Shown: positions 8,912 through 19,200 of the stretch, piece after piece | Numbering within the stretch: position 1 is the first letter of the stretch | Layout of the letters: each line of letters opens with the position of its first letter | Source: Roseivivax jejudonensis | GTDB lineage: Bacteria; Pseudomonadota; Alphaproteobacteria; Rhodobacterales; Rhodobacteraceae | Direction: 5' to 3' | Assembly (NCBI RefSeq): GCF_900172265.1 | Contig: NZ_FWFK01000008.1 | Coordinates: 62,001 to 126,000 of the forward strand | DNA: 64,000 nucleotides | The notes under the pieces: model-generated | Databases searched by the model: none | Told to the model about the DNA's origin: nothing | The model's input: only the letters and a program-made list of their open reading frames with translations | Position numbers and translations under genes: made by a program

Positions 8912-9992
8912 AAGCATCTCCTGATGTGGCGCGCGTGTATCCGTAGCGATAGAGCGGTCGCATGTAGTCGAGTGAGAACCGCTCGGAGGCATCGAACGGG
9001 ACGTCGAAATCCGGTCCGACCGCAGCAACCTCAAACGCCATCCCGGTGCGCTCGGAATAGCGCCGCGCACTTTCCGTGGTCTGTCGGGCCGAGGCGCGGA
9101 CCATGCTGCTGAATGTCGCCTGCATGATCGACAGAGCTCGGCGCGGGACCGCGTTCTGTGTCGGCGAAAGCGTGTTGTTGATCACGAGGTAGAGGCTACC
9201 GCCGGATCCCGCAGTCGCGGACAGGTTCCGGAACGCCGCATCCGGCACGGCAAGCAGCTGCATGTTTACGCCGCCATCCACATGGGCTTCCGATAGCGCG
9301 CCGCGCTCTGTGGAGAGCCGGATACGTACGGGTGGAAAGACGCCAGGGATACTGGCGGAGGCAAGCGTGACGGACCGGAACAGATCTATCTCGCCGGCCG
9401 CGGCGATTGCGCCCATGTTCCAGATCCAGGCCCGGCCCGTGTCCAGGTTCGACGTCACGACGAACATGCGAGCGCCACTTGCGTGCCGTGCCGCAATCCG
9501 TTCCAGAAGTGCCTCGTCAATGTAAATGTCGAGCAATTGGCGCATGGGCTCGGAGTCGAAGATTGCGTCTTGTACGATTCCACCCGGAAACCGCGAGCGC
9601 AGGATGTCGCCCTGATCATGGGTGGTATAAATGCGTCGTAGGACCCGGTCTTCCGACGCACCTACGAAGGCAAATGGTGCGATCAGTGCGCCGGTCGAAA
9701 CGCCAGTGACCAAGTCAAAATCCGGTCGCTTTCCGGTCGCAGACCAGCCGTTCAGAAGACCGGCTCCAAACGCTCCGTCCTCGCCGCCGCCCGATAGTGC
9801 GAGTATGGTGGGACGTTTCCGCATGACCGAAAGATCGAGATGGCGCCGCCAGATATCGAACGACGCATCAGCGGGCAGTCGGTACTCCGGAATGACTTGC
9901 CCGCGCCGCTCACGCGGTAGAAGTGTCGGGCCCGGGGCCGCCGAACAAGCGGCGGCCACGAGTGGTGCGGCGAGAAAGACTCGTCGTTTCAT
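8904..9992 (-). CDS. patatin-like phospholipase, lipoprotein
   Basis: Second patatin-family acyl-hydrolase of the cluster. Start MKRRVFLAA at 9992 is chosen because it gives a compact signal peptide with lipobox VAAAC near residue 16 and an ATGA overlap with the DoxX stop; a start 18 bases earlier is possible. After lipidation the protein would sit in the periplasm on a membrane. Motifs: SGGGEDGAFGAGLL (oxyanion hole) near residue 70, GVSTG nucleophile elbow near 97, and DGGVNMQ (catalytic Asp) near 265. The length of 362 residues suits single-domain bacterial patatins. Pairing an envelope patatin with an RND exporter suggests lipid or acyl-ester turnover in the envelope (inference). Confidence 0.88.
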   Translation of the reverse strand: MKRRVFLAAPLVAAACSAAPGPTLLPRERRGQVIPEYRLPADASFDIWRRHLDLSVMRKRPTILALSGGGEDGAFGAGLLNGWSATGKRPDFDLVTGVSTGALIAPFAFVGASEDRVLRRIYTTHDQGDILRSRFPGGIVQDAIFDSEPMRQLLDIYIDEALLERIAARHASGARMFVVTSNLDTGRAWIWNMGAIAAAGEIDLFRSVTLASASIPGVFPPVRIRLSTERGALSEAHVDGGVNMQLLAVPDAAFRNLSATAGSGGSLYLVINNTLSPTQNAVPRRALSIMQATFSSMVRASARQTTESARRYSERTGMAFEVAAVGPDFDVPFDASERFSLDYMRPLYRYGYTRATSGDAWR

Positions 9993-10387
9993 TGCGGCCT
10001 CTTCAGCCACAAGACCGCGCCGGCGAGGATCAAGAGGACGAGTGCGGGAACCGCCGTACCGCCGATCAGAAACAGGTGTGTGAAGATGGCTCCGAACATA
10101 ATCACGGCGATCGTGGCCGCCCCGATGAAGGCGGTCGCCGGAATGGCCACGAGCACGGCGGCAACGACCTCAAGCCCGCCGGTGATCCATCGCAGCCACT
10201 GACCCTGGCCGATCTGGTCGAACATCTGGACCATTGCTTCTGTCGATGCGAGCTTCTGGCCGCCCGCGGCCAGGAAGGCGAGAGCCAGAAGGGCTTGAAG
10301 ACCCCATGTGGTCCAGGTCAGCCAGCGCGGGGTTGAGTTGCCGGTGACGGGATCGGTGCCGGATGTGGATTGTGTCGATAACTTCAT
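9989..10387 (-). CDS. DoxX-family membrane protein
   Basis: Small integral membrane protein of the DoxX/DoxD-like family, 132 residues, with four predicted helices; family pattern LALAFLAAGGQKLAS near residue 37 and GGLEVVAAVLVAIP near 70. The start at 10387 is set by AAGGAG 8 bases upstream; the open frame upstream of it is not protein-like. Members are often found with oxidoreductases or thiol-stress genes, and the exact role is unclear. Its stop overlaps the start of the patatin lipoprotein (ATGA). Confidence 0.85.
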   Translation of the reverse strand: MKLSTQSTSGTDPVTGNSTPRWLTWTTWGLQALLALAFLAAGGQKLASTEAMVQMFDQIGQGQWLRWITGGLEVVAAVLVAIPATAFIGAATIAVIMFGAIFTHLFLIGGTAVPALVLLILAGAVLWLKRPQ

Positions 10388-10457
10388 GATATTTCTCCTT
10401 TTGGTTGGTGCAATTGTCCTCGGTCCGCTTGACTGACTTTGTCTTACAGCTCGACAG

Positions 10458-11117
10458 CTAGGCCGCCTTACGTCGTGGCAGTCGGCTCGGATCCATTCTG
10501 GCGGGAACTTCCAGCCCCTTGCGAACGGCCCGACGTGCATCGACCCGATCAAACCATGCAAGGAGGTTGGGCGTCTCCGCGAGCGTATATCCCGCTGCGA
10601 CAGCGATCTTGATCCATCCGTAGACCGCGATATCGACAATCGAATACTGTTCGCCGAGGAAATACTCGCGACCCGAGAGCATACTGTCGCAGACTTCCAT
10701 CAGCCGATCGCCCTCGGCTTCGTACCTACGAATGCCGTATGGAACAGTCTCCGGTGCAAGAAACGAAAAATGCATCCTCTGTCCGAACATCGGACCGATC
10801 GATGCCGAGGCGAAGAAAAGCTTCTGCATTCCGTCCCAATACGACGCCGGCTCACTCTGGTCGGGAAATAACTGACCCGATCGCTGCGCGAGATAGAGTA
10901 GAATAGCCTGGCTTTCGTAGATCGTGACGTCCCTTTCCCGGTCGACCAGGATCGGGATTTTCGCGTTAGGGTTTTTTTCTCGAACCGCGGCCTCGAATTG
11001 TTGTCCTTTCGACAGATAGATCGGATGCACCGAATAGACGTAGCCGAGTTCTTCAAGTGCGATTGAGACTTTGTAGCCGTTTGGTGTGGCGTGAGTGTAG
11101 AGATCGAACATTTGCAA
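10458..11117 (-). CDS. glutathione S-transferase family protein
   Basis: Cytoplasmic glutathione S-transferase of the YfcG/nu-like group, 219 residues. The N-terminal thioredoxin-fold domain carries ATPNGYKVSIALEELGY (TPN is the thiol-interacting motif of this group) near residue 11, the cis-proline region AKIPILVD near 50 and ESQAILLYLA near 67. An all-helical C-terminal domain follows, ending with YSIVDIAVYGWI near 160. It lies 21 bases after the glutaredoxin/AhpD-like gene and probably shares its transcript. A likely role is disulfide or peroxide reduction or conjugation of electrophiles, which matches the neighbouring peroxidase-like, DoxX and efflux genes. Confidence 0.9.
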   Translation of the reverse strand: MQMFDLYTHATPNGYKVSIALEELGYVYSVHPIYLSKGQQFEAAVREKNPNAKIPILVDRERDVTIYESQAILLYLAQRSGQLFPDQSEPASYWDGMQKLFFASASIGPMFGQRMHFSFLAPETVPYGIRRYEAEGDRLMEVCDSMLSGREYFLGEQYSIVDIAVYGWIKIAVAAGYTLAETPNLLAWFDRVDARRAVRKGLEVPARMDPSRLPRRKAA

Positions 11118-11138
11118 TCCTTGGATTTGTCGTGGACG

Positions 11139-12791
11139 CTAAAGGGTCGAGGTGCCCATGACGCCGTCCAGCGGGTAGCGCATCGACAGCGCATCGGAAG
11201 GAAGGCCGTGCTCTTTGAAGAAGCTACGGATCATGCCTTCAGTGGACGGCCGAGCAATTGCGCAGAACCGTTGCGTGAGGCCGGCGACGGCACTTGTCGT
11301 CAACAATTGGACCAGTTCTTCAGGATCGAAATGCTCAGCCGCATCCTGAATCCAGCGCCGCGGTGCCCGCGCAGGTATTTGCGCGGAGACCCACGCCAGT
11401 TTGAGCGCGGCACGCTCACGGGCGTTGTAGAGTCCACTTGGAACGAACCGCATCCGGGAGGCGTCGTAAGCGTGGCGTAAGCGATCGAGGCTCCACGTAT
11501 CGGCGCCACCTGTGCGCCAGGCTTGCCAGCCTTCGAATGAAGCCAAGTAGGAATGATCCCGAGCCGCCGCGGACACATGCGCCATAAGATGCCGCAACTC
11601 GGACGGGATACGTTCGTGCGTACGCGTCTGCATCATTTCGGTGTAAAAATACGCGTGAAGTGCTCGGCCACCCTCGGGCCAGAGACCAATCCATCTCGGC
11701 ATGATGCCGAGTTCGCGACGGCAATAGGCCTCCACTCCGCCGGCATCCTCGACGTTGGCGCGATATGTGTCGAGCATCCCGTCGAGCGTGGGTGTCCGGC
11801 CCTTGGGTGGGGCATAATCCGGCAAGGGAAAGACCGGACCTTCACGTGCAGCCGCCCCGACATCGAAACCGGCGTGTTTGTTGGCCTGACAGGTCCAATG
11901 TCCTTCCGGCTCGACTCCGGATAAGGAACAAAAGACGTTGAGAAACCCGAAGGAGGCCGCTATCGCGGCAACCGCCGAGACGCGACGGTTGGCCTCCGAG
12001 GCGTCCGAGGAGACGCTCGCCATTGCGGCGAGGTGTTCGTCCGCCACGCTATTGGTGACCGAGCGGGCCGCAAGGTCGATGCATGATTTGCGCAAGTCTG
12101 GTGGTCCGCCAGTTCCATTCGCACCTTCCCGAAGTGACTGCGAGAATTCTCGGGCAGTTTCGAGGCTTCGCTCACCACCGGCAACGGCGGCGTGGATCAG
12201 GCTGTATCGACAGCCGTATCTGTGAGACGCAGACAGCGCGACGCTCGTAGTCGTGCGGTGTCCGAGAAGCTCCAGCGCTTCGGCCATGGCAGGCATGTGC
12301 TGACAATAGAACGAAAGCTTGTAGGCTTGCGGCCATCTGTAGAGCGGGCTGCACATGTTCGGCCAAAACCCGAACAAGCGACTGAAGAACTGCAGCATCG
12401 GCCACGTCTCAGGCTCGCGATCGTCACGACCATCTTTGACGGGAATGAGGTCGCTCAAGTTGATGGGCTCGACTGCGGTCTCCAGACCCTCGCTGGATAG
12501 GGCCGCGAGGTCGATCCTGTCCGTCTTGTGACCCGACAGGGCCGCCAGTGACCCATCTTGAGCAAGTGGTTCGATATCACAGCGTTCGATGTTCAGATCG
12601 CCGACGAACAATTGAGGAAATGTTGACGAGCCCGACAGATACGTCGCAGCGCGCGCCATCAGCTTGTTTGTCGAGATATCAATTCGGCGGAACGCGAGAT
12701 CCGCTTCGCGCATTGCCCGCTCAACCCGACCGGTTTCGGCGTCTGCGGGATCGAAGAACAACGTCATGCTCGAGGCGTTTTCGGCGGCCAT
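11139..12791 (-). CDS. glutaredoxin-like / AhpD-like fusion protein with degenerate active sites
   Basis: A 550-residue protein I could not match to one named family. Residues 1-85 look like a glutaredoxin fold: SSMTLFFDPADAE, then STFPQLFVGD (cis-Pro site) and CDIEPLAQDGSLAAL, but the usual CxxC at the strand-helix turn is missing. The rest resembles two carboxymuconolactone decarboxylase/AhpD-like helical repeats: FSRLFGFWPNMC...LSASHRYGCRYSLIH near residues 130-190, and LRHLMAHVSAAARDHSYLASF near 400. In AhpD the repeat holds CxxCxxxH; here the first repeat has CRYSLIH and the second has no cysteine. GGAG lies 7 bases before the ATG. It heads the minus-strand cluster and is divergent from the LysR gene, so it is probably LysR-regulated. 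It may be a peroxidase relative with altered chemistry or a structural homologue. Confidence 0.6.
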   Translation of the reverse strand: MAAENASSMTLFFDPADAETGRVERAMREADLAFRRIDISTNKLMARAATYLSGSSTFPQLFVGDLNIERCDIEPLAQDGSLAALSGHKTDRIDLAALSSEGLETAVEPINLSDLIPVKDGRDDREPETWPMLQFFSRLFGFWPNMCSPLYRWPQAYKLSFYCQHMPAMAEALELLGHRTTTSVALSASHRYGCRYSLIHAAVAGGERSLETAREFSQSLREGANGTGGPPDLRKSCIDLAARSVTNSVADEHLAAMASVSSDASEANRRVSAVAAIAASFGFLNVFCSLSGVEPEGHWTCQANKHAGFDVGAAAREGPVFPLPDYAPPKGRTPTLDGMLDTYRANVEDAGGVEAYCRRELGIMPRWIGLWPEGGRALHAYFYTEMMQTRTHERIPSELRHLMAHVSAAARDHSYLASFEGWQAWRTGGADTWSLDRLRHAYDASRMRFVPSGLYNARERAALKLAWVSAQIPARAPRRWIQDAAEHFDPEELVQLLTTSAVAGLTQRFCAIARPSTEGMIRSFFKEHGLPSDALSMRYPLDGVMGTSTL

Positions 12792-12868
12792 CTTGCGGCT
12801 CCAGAGTTTGCTGGGTCAAAAATACTTGCAACGGCGCGTTGAAAAACGACCGACAACGGAACATCTCA

Positions 12869-12882
12869 TTCCAAATTCGGAA
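12869..12882. promoter_or_regulatory. near-palindrome TTCCAAATTCGGAA, candidate LysR site
   Basis: A 14-bp dyad in the roughly 110-base divergent gap between the AhpD-like gene and the LysR gene. The same half-site sequence recurs as TTTCGAATTCGGAA at 14301-14314, upstream of the small exported protein. LysR regulators bind such A/T-centred dyads next to their own genes, so autoregulation and control of the cluster are inferred. Confidence 0.5.
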
Positions 12883-12900
12883 CAGTTGGCGTGCGGCGAA

Positions 12901-13815
12901 GTGGCAGATGAACCCAAGTTGAGCTTAGAGGACTTGCGCCTTTTTGCACTGATGTCTGAAGCGGGCGGCATTAGTGCCGCCGAGCGCCAGTATGGCCTTT
13001 CGAAGGCTCGCCTGTCGCGGGCGCTATCGAGGCTCGAAGGTCTGGCGGAAGGTCCACTCTTCGACCGAGTCGGTCGAGGCTTAGCACTGACCCAGGCGGG
13101 CCACGTTCTTCTGCCGATCGCCCAGGACAGTCTGAGAGCCGCTAGGGAGGCGGAAACGGCTTTGAATGCTGCACATGGCGTGCCTCGCGGCCCGTTGCGG
13201 ATTGCGGCCAGTGCCCTGTCGGCGCAGCAATTGCTTGCACCGGTTATTGCCGAGTTCGGTCACCGCTACCCGGCTGTGGAAACCTCGATCGTGGTGACAG
13301 GTCACGGTCCGGACCCGCTTGCAGAGAATCTCGACGTCGTTCTGCGTCTCGGGAGACCCGAAGAGGCGCATCTCGTGGCCAGGCGTGTTCTGACATCGCC
13401 GCTCAAGCTCTACGTATCTGCTCTGCGTGAAAAAGATGTCGATTTGCACGATCCGGAAGCCGTCGCCGGCCTCGGGCGTATCTTGATCGACGTACCCGGA
13501 AGCCCAAGGGACTGGACGTTGCGCAACGCGTCAGGACAGGTTTTGAAGTTCCAGCAGCCACCTCTCGTGCAAGTGGGAGACCCGACCGTAGCGTTGGGAA
13601 TTCTTCGTGCAGGAACCGGGGTGGTGTTTCTTCCGGAACTCTACGGACGCGCGCGGATCGGCTCCAACGATTTCGTCGAAGCTTTGCCGGGATATCGCGG
13701 ACCCGACGTCGAGATCTACGCCGCGTTTCCTCCAAGACGAGCGAGCGTACCAGCCGTCAGGGAATTCATGAACACGCTTGGAGAGTACGTTCTGCGGGTC
13801 GGGCGTGGATTCTGA
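12901..13815 (+). CDS. LysR-family transcriptional regulator
   Basis: DNA-binding regulator with an N-terminal winged helix (SLEDLRLFALMSEAGGISAA, then YGLSKARLSRALSRLEGLAE, residues about 8-60) and a periplasmic-binding-protein-like effector domain (GPLRIAASALSAQQLLAPV onwards). GTG at 12901 gives 304 residues, the family norm, and leaves a gap from the divergent gene; the open frame extends back to 12664 but that part overlaps the divergent gene. It is placed to control the divergent AhpD-like/GST/DoxX/patatin/RND cluster. The effector is unknown. Confidence 0.9.
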   Translation: MADEPKLSLEDLRLFALMSEAGGISAAERQYGLSKARLSRALSRLEGLAEGPLFDRVGRGLALTQAGHVLLPIAQDSLRAAREAETALNAAHGVPRGPLRIAASALSAQQLLAPVIAEFGHRYPAVETSIVVTGHGPDPLAENLDVVLRLGRPEEAHLVARRVLTSPLKLYVSALREKDVDLHDPEAVAGLGRILIDVPGSPRDWTLRNASGQVLKFQQPPLVQVGDPTVALGILRAGTGVVFLPELYGRARIGSNDFVEALPGYRGPDVEIYAAFPPRRASVPAVREFMNTLGEYVLRVGRGF

Positions 13816-13946
13816 ACCTCAAACTGTCGATGCTGGTATTTTCTCATTGGAGAAGATTTCGTTTTTCGAAAGAGGGTCGAAGGCAATGGAAATATGCGAA
13901 GCGGTTGGTACCGCTCCGCACTTAGCGTTCACCAGGCGAGCTTGGA

Positions 13947-14186
13947 TCAGCGATACTGGCGGATGAGTGACTCGAGAACAGACTCCGTGTCGCCGAAGCT
14001 GTCACCCGAGTTGAGGACGTTCATCAGCGACGCGATTTCGGTTTGGTTGAAATCGGAAAGATCAACGTCACCCACATAGGGACGAAGTTGTATTTCCGCG
14101 GACTCATACGGCGTCGCGGTTGCGGCCGATGCGCCGAATACGAGAGCGGTTGCGGCGACAAGTGACGCGAGTTTGTAGCGTGTCAT
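13947..14186 (-). CDS. small exported protein, unknown function
   Basis: A 79-residue protein with a clear Sec signal peptide: MTRYK, then the hydrophobic LASLVAATALVFGASAATATP with probable cleavage after ATA. The mature part of about 55 residues is acidic and rich in Asp/Ser/Leu (VGDVDLSDFNQTEIASLMNV), with no cysteine and no recognised domain. GAAAGGATC before the ATG is a good ribosome-binding site. A dyad TTTCGAATTCGGAA at 14301-14314 lies upstream and resembles the one beside the LysR gene, so it may be part of the same regulon. Confidence 0.7.
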   Translation of the reverse strand: MTRYKLASLVAATALVFGASAATATPYESAEIQLRPYVGDVDLSDFNQTEIASLMNVLNSGDSFGDTESVLESLIRQYR

Positions 14187-14549
14187 GTTTGATCCTTTCA
14201 GAACACTTTATATCATGGCCGACCTGGGAAGGCGCCGACCTCGTTGTTCTAAAATGCTCACGCGATCCTTGTGTTGAAGTTAGTGTAGTGGAATTGGCTG
14301 TTTCGAATTCGGAACGGATTCATCAGGTCGAGAAATTTCTAACTTGCTCAACCGGCGCGGCGCTTCCGACGCCAAATCTAGCGCATGCTAAGAGGCGCTG
14401 CTTCAACCGACCCTGATCCTACGATACCTCGCCGCCAACCGTGGCTCGAACTAAGGTCTTGAATGCCAGTTCGCCTCTGCAGCAAAGGCCTGGAAAAATC
14501 ATGATTTTTCGCTGAAGAGAGCCATCCATGTCAATCGGCAGCCAATAGA
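14187..14549. other. intergenic region upstream of the small exported gene
   Basis: No gene is seen. It holds the promoter region of the small exported protein gene, including the candidate LysR dyad at 14301-14314. It ends at the left inverted repeat of the ISL3-type element. Confidence 0.6.
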
Positions 14550-16210
14550 GGCTCTGAATCAAATTTGGTGCTTCTCCAGCGTCATGATGCAGCGACCAGA
14601 CGCGCTTTCAGAAGCTCGATGTTGCACCTGCCATACATCTGTCGTTTGAGGGTCTTGAGGCGGTTGATCTGCCCCTCCGTTTGACCGTTGGACCAGGGCT
14701 CCGTCAGGGCTGCGACCACGGCAGCTCGACCAGAAGCGAGGCCACGGGTGATTGAGGCGATCTCGCTGGTCGCTGCTTCAACGAGCCACCCCGCCAGGTC
14801 GTCCGATGTGCCGTTGCGCACCATTGCGACGAACCGGTCGACGAGGAGACGGGTGGCCGCCAAAGCTGGCAGCGCGGCTTCGACTTGTGCAACGAGCACG
14901 GCGTCCGCCCTGGAAAGGTGATTGCGTGCCGAGGTCATGAGTTGCGCGATCCTGCGCTCGGATGGGCACCTCCCGGACCCCGACAGCACCACACTTTCAG
15001 CGCGCCGCTGTCGCGTGGCCCATTCACTTACCACCCGGAGGCTACCGCCGAAGCCCGAGGTGCGAAGCCGGCGCCAAATCTCCGTGGCATTGCGACATCC
15101 GCCTGCCCAATCTTCCTCCAGCCGAGGCAGCCAGGGGGTCAGGCTATTCTGGCGCACCCGGAAGACATCGTCGAGCTCGTCACGCACGATCCGGCGGACG
15201 AGAACGCGGCTCAGCCCTGTCGCTCGCACGATACGTTTGATCGGAACACCTTCACTGGCCATGCGCCGCACGGTCTCGTTCGTCTGCTCTCGGCGCTGGA
15301 AGCCGTCGTATTGCAGGCGCTCGGCCGCAGTGAGCAGGGCGGGATCGAGCTCCGTCGCACCAACCGCGCGGCGAATTATTGGCATCTGCCGTCGCACTGC
15401 CGCCAGTGACGCCGCGCTGACGTTCTCGAGGAGATGCCAGCGATCCGCGACCTGGACCGCTCGGTTCAAGGCCCGCGTGACCGCACTGCCATAGCCACCA
15501 TTCCGATCACGGGCGACCACCTCGATCTGCGGCTGCGCCCTCAGCCATGCCTCCACGGTCGCCGGCTCCCTGTCCGGCAGCAGGTCGATGACCTGACGTC
15601 GCTCGAGATCGCAGATCAAAGTGCCGTAGCGCTGGCCGCGCCGCCAGGCCCAGTCGTCGATACCGATCACCCGCGGCGCGCTGGACGGCGGTCTCACCGC
15701 GGTGCGGACGCTGCGCAGGAAGGTTCCTTGCTGACCGGCAGTAGCAGTCGTGCGACTAGGGCCTGAGCGGGACGCCCTCCCAAGGCAAGACCGAGATGAC
15801 GGACCAGGTCTTGCACGCGCCCTGTCCGCCGCGCGTATGGCTGAGCAATTGCCGGCGAGAACCGCTCCGCGAAGATCCGTGTCCGGCACAGAGGGGACCA
15901 GCACCTAAAGCGCCGAGCAGACAGAACGAGCCTGACTTGTCGGCCATGCGCCGACAGATCCGCACGACGACGCTGGTAGTGACTATGAACGCGCCGGGAA
16001 ATCTCGCCGCATCTTGGGCAGGCGGCAACTCCCCCGACCGGACGCGCATGGATCAACACACTGTCGTCCACCACCTCGACACGTTCCGCCTTCAACCCTC
16101 CGGGCAGGAACGCCCGTCGATCCATTCCAGATGCCATGGGCAACCTCCCGCGAAGATTGCCAAAATGTAGCGCTCAAAAGCATCATCTGCCCCAAATATG
16201 CGTCAGACCC
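14550..16210 (-). mobile_element. ISL3-type insertion sequence
   Basis: About 1.66 kb. The inward-reading ends match imperfectly: GGCTCTGAATCAAATTTGG at 14550 on the plus strand and GGGTCTGACGCATATTTGG from 16210 on the minus strand. The single transposase frame inside is broken. No 8-bp target duplication is evident in the immediate flanks (CCAATAGA against ACTTTTCC), which suggests later rearrangement or decay. The right end lies 16 bases from the stop of the second RND pump gene. Confidence 0.75.
14582..16143 (-). pseudogene. ISL3-family transposase, frameshifted
   Basis: The N-terminal part (start 16143) has the family zinc-binding region CPRCGEISRRVHSHY...[10 protein letters not shown] and helix-turn-helix, and runs to 15694. 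The catalytic part ([56 protein letters not shown], ending 14582) is in another frame. The two join near 15730, where one base appears to be missing at AAGGAACCTTC (expected Lys-Asp-Thr-Phe). ISL3 elements are not known to use programmed frameshifting, so this is most simply an inactivating one-base deletion. Confidence 0.8.
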
Positions 16211-16226
16211 ACTTTTCCACGCCGGG

Positions 16227-19200
16227 TCACACGCCAAGTCGACCCGAGAGTTCGGAAGAAAGGGCTGTAGGCTCCGAATCCACGTTGTGTGCATCAGTCC
16301 GAGGGCGCACCAGCACGAACATCGGCGGCACGAAGTAAAAACTGACGACGGTCGACAGAAGGACGCCGCCTGCCACCGCCATGGCAAAGGGTGGCCAGAA
16401 GCCGCCGCCCTCCACGATCAGCGGCAGGAAGCCACCGAACGTTGTGATCGTCGTGGAGACGATATGCCGGCTCGACCGCATCACCACCTCGACCATCGCA
16501 TCGCGAGCGCCCGCGTTCGCGGCGCGGTCGGCTTGCAGACCCGTCTGGATGATGATCGCCGCGTTGATCGAGACGCCGATGGAGCCCACGAGACCGATGA
16601 TCGCCTGCAAACCGAACGGATACTGGAACATGGCGAGCGCCAGCAGGCTCAAACCGGCCGACAGGCCGCTCACCACCAGCGTCACGGCGGCAAGACGGAA
16701 CGAGCCGAAGGTCAGCACGATCGCCGCGATCGAGGCCAAGACGATAACCGGCAGGGCCGCGATCAGGTTGCCGAGCGTGTCGGCACGCGCATCGCTGTCG
16801 CCGCCGAGCTCGAGCCGGACACCGTCCGGCAGCGCGAAATCCTCGGCCTCGAGCGCGGCCTGAACCCGGGTCAGTGCCTCGTCGGGCAGAACGCTGCGAA
16901 GGATGAAGCCCTGCACGGTGTTCACGCGTTCGCCGTTGCGCCGTGTGATCGCGCCTTCGGCCGGGGTCACGTCGACTGTCGCGATGGCCGACAGCGGGAC
17001 TGCCGGCCAGCCCCCCTCGGCCGCGATGGCGCGCGCGTCCGCGCGCAGGATCGGAAGGTCGCGCACCGCATCGAGATCGCCGCGCGTCGCATCGCCGAGC
17101 CGCACCCGGATCGGCAGTTGTTCCGTGCCCTCGACCATCGACCCGCCCGTCACCCCGTCGAGCGCCGCCCGGATCTGGCCTGAGATCACCGATAGGTCCA
17201 GCCCGAGCGTGCGCGCCAGCGGTTCGTCCACCGCGACGGTCGCCTCGGGCGCGGCCTGGCCCAGCGTCGACCGGGCAAGCGTGATCACATCGACTCCGTC
17301 CATGATTCGGCGCAGGGCGTCACCGGTCTCGCGCAAGACGGCGAGATCGTCGCCCACAAGCCGCATTTCCACCGGCGCGGGCACGGGCGGGCCCTGGACA
17401 AGGCCCTGCACGCGTACCTGCGCGCCGGGGGCGAGGTCGGGCAGGTCACGCTCGAGAACCGGCAACAGCGCCTCCGTCGCCTCGGGCGAGGCGGAGCGGA
17501 TCAGCGCCTGCGCGTAGCCCGCGTCGCCGTCGCGGTCGCCCACGATGTTGTAGTAGAAGCCCGGCGCGGACCGGCCGAGGACCCATGTCACGCTTTCGAT
17601 GTCGTCTTCGACCCTCAGACGCGCGTCGAGCGCACCGACCGCTACGCGCGTGACCGCGATGGACGCGCCGGGGGCCATGTCGAGGTCGACGGTGAACTGG
17701 TCGCGATCGACGCCGGGAAAGAATTGCGCCGTGAGGCCGGGCAGGCTCAGGAAGCCAACGATGGGCAGGACGAGCGCAAGCGCGATCGAGCGCACGGGGT
17801 TGGCCACCGAGGCCGCAACCGACGCGCGGAACACCCGCGCGACGGCGCCGCCCGGGATGCCGCCGCCCGTCCCTTTGCGCAGCGCCCAGCCGGCGATCGC
17901 TGGTGTGATCGTCGTCGCGACCACGAAGGACCAGATCAGCATCACGACGACCGCGATCGCGATGGACCCCACGAAATCGCCCGCGCCGCCCGGCAACAGG
18001 ATCAGCGGCGTGAAGCTGAGCGCCGTCGTGACCGTCGAGGCCAGAAGCGGCGCGGCAAGGCGGCGGACAGCCCCGCCAACGGCATCGACCCGGGCGTCGC
18101 CGCGGCGCAATCGCTGCCCGATCTCGTCGGTCATGACGATTCCCGCATCGACAAGCAGGCCAAGCGCGACGATCAGCCCGGTCACGGACATCTGCTGGAT
18201 CGGCAAGCCTATGACGTTCATCGTGGCGAGCGTCAGCAAGGTTACGACCGGCAAGACGACGGCGACGACGAGCGCCGCGCGCAAACCCAGCGTCAAAAGC
18301 AGGACAGCCACGACCAGCGACACGCCGATGGCCATGTTGATGCCGACCTCGGTCAGCCGGTCGGCGGTATAGACGCTCTGGTCGAAGACAAGGTCGAGCG
18401 CGAGCCCGTCCGGGACCCTTGACTGGTACGCAGCCAGATCGTCGCGCACGAAGCCCGCCCAGATGTCGATCTGGACTCCGTCCACCGGCCGCGCGGCGAC
18501 AAGGATGGCATCGCGTCCGTCCTGAAGGGCCGCTTCCGCCACCGGCAGGCGCGGACCCCGCGTGACCTCCGCGATCTGGCCCAGACGTGTCACCTGTCCG
18601 TCCGCACCGTCGCGCAGAACGACGTCGCGCAGCCGGTCGAGCGCGCGCACCTCGCCCTCTAGCGCGACGCTCAGCTCCGTGCCGGACCCGCGCACCCGCC
18701 CCGCCTGGCCCTTCGCGTCGGCCGCGGCGACGGCGCGAGAGACGTCGGCGGCCGTCAATCCCAGTTGGGCCGCGGCGACGGGATCGAGCGTCACGAGCAC
18801 GTCTTCGTCCGGCGCGCCGAACACCTCGACCAGTTCGGTGCCGGGAACGTTGCGCAGCCGCTTGGCCAGATCCTCGGCGTAGCGCGCGGGGATCGTCGCC
18901 GGAATGTCCGGCATCTGCGACGATATGGCGACGATCGCTGCAAAGTCGGAGCCGTCGGTCGACAGATCGGGCTCGGACGCGCCCTCGGGCAATGTGGGCG
19001 CGAGATCGGCCAGATCGTCGCGCATCTCCGTCCAGATGCGGCCCAGCTCGTCCGCGAGCGTCGCGGCGCCAAGCTCGACCGAGACGATGGAGATCCCCGT
19101 GTCGGAGGTCGACGCAATCACGTCGACCTCGGGCGTCTCGCGAACTGCATCTTCAATCTCGGCGGTGACCAGCGTCTCGATCCGTTCGGGATCGGCACCG

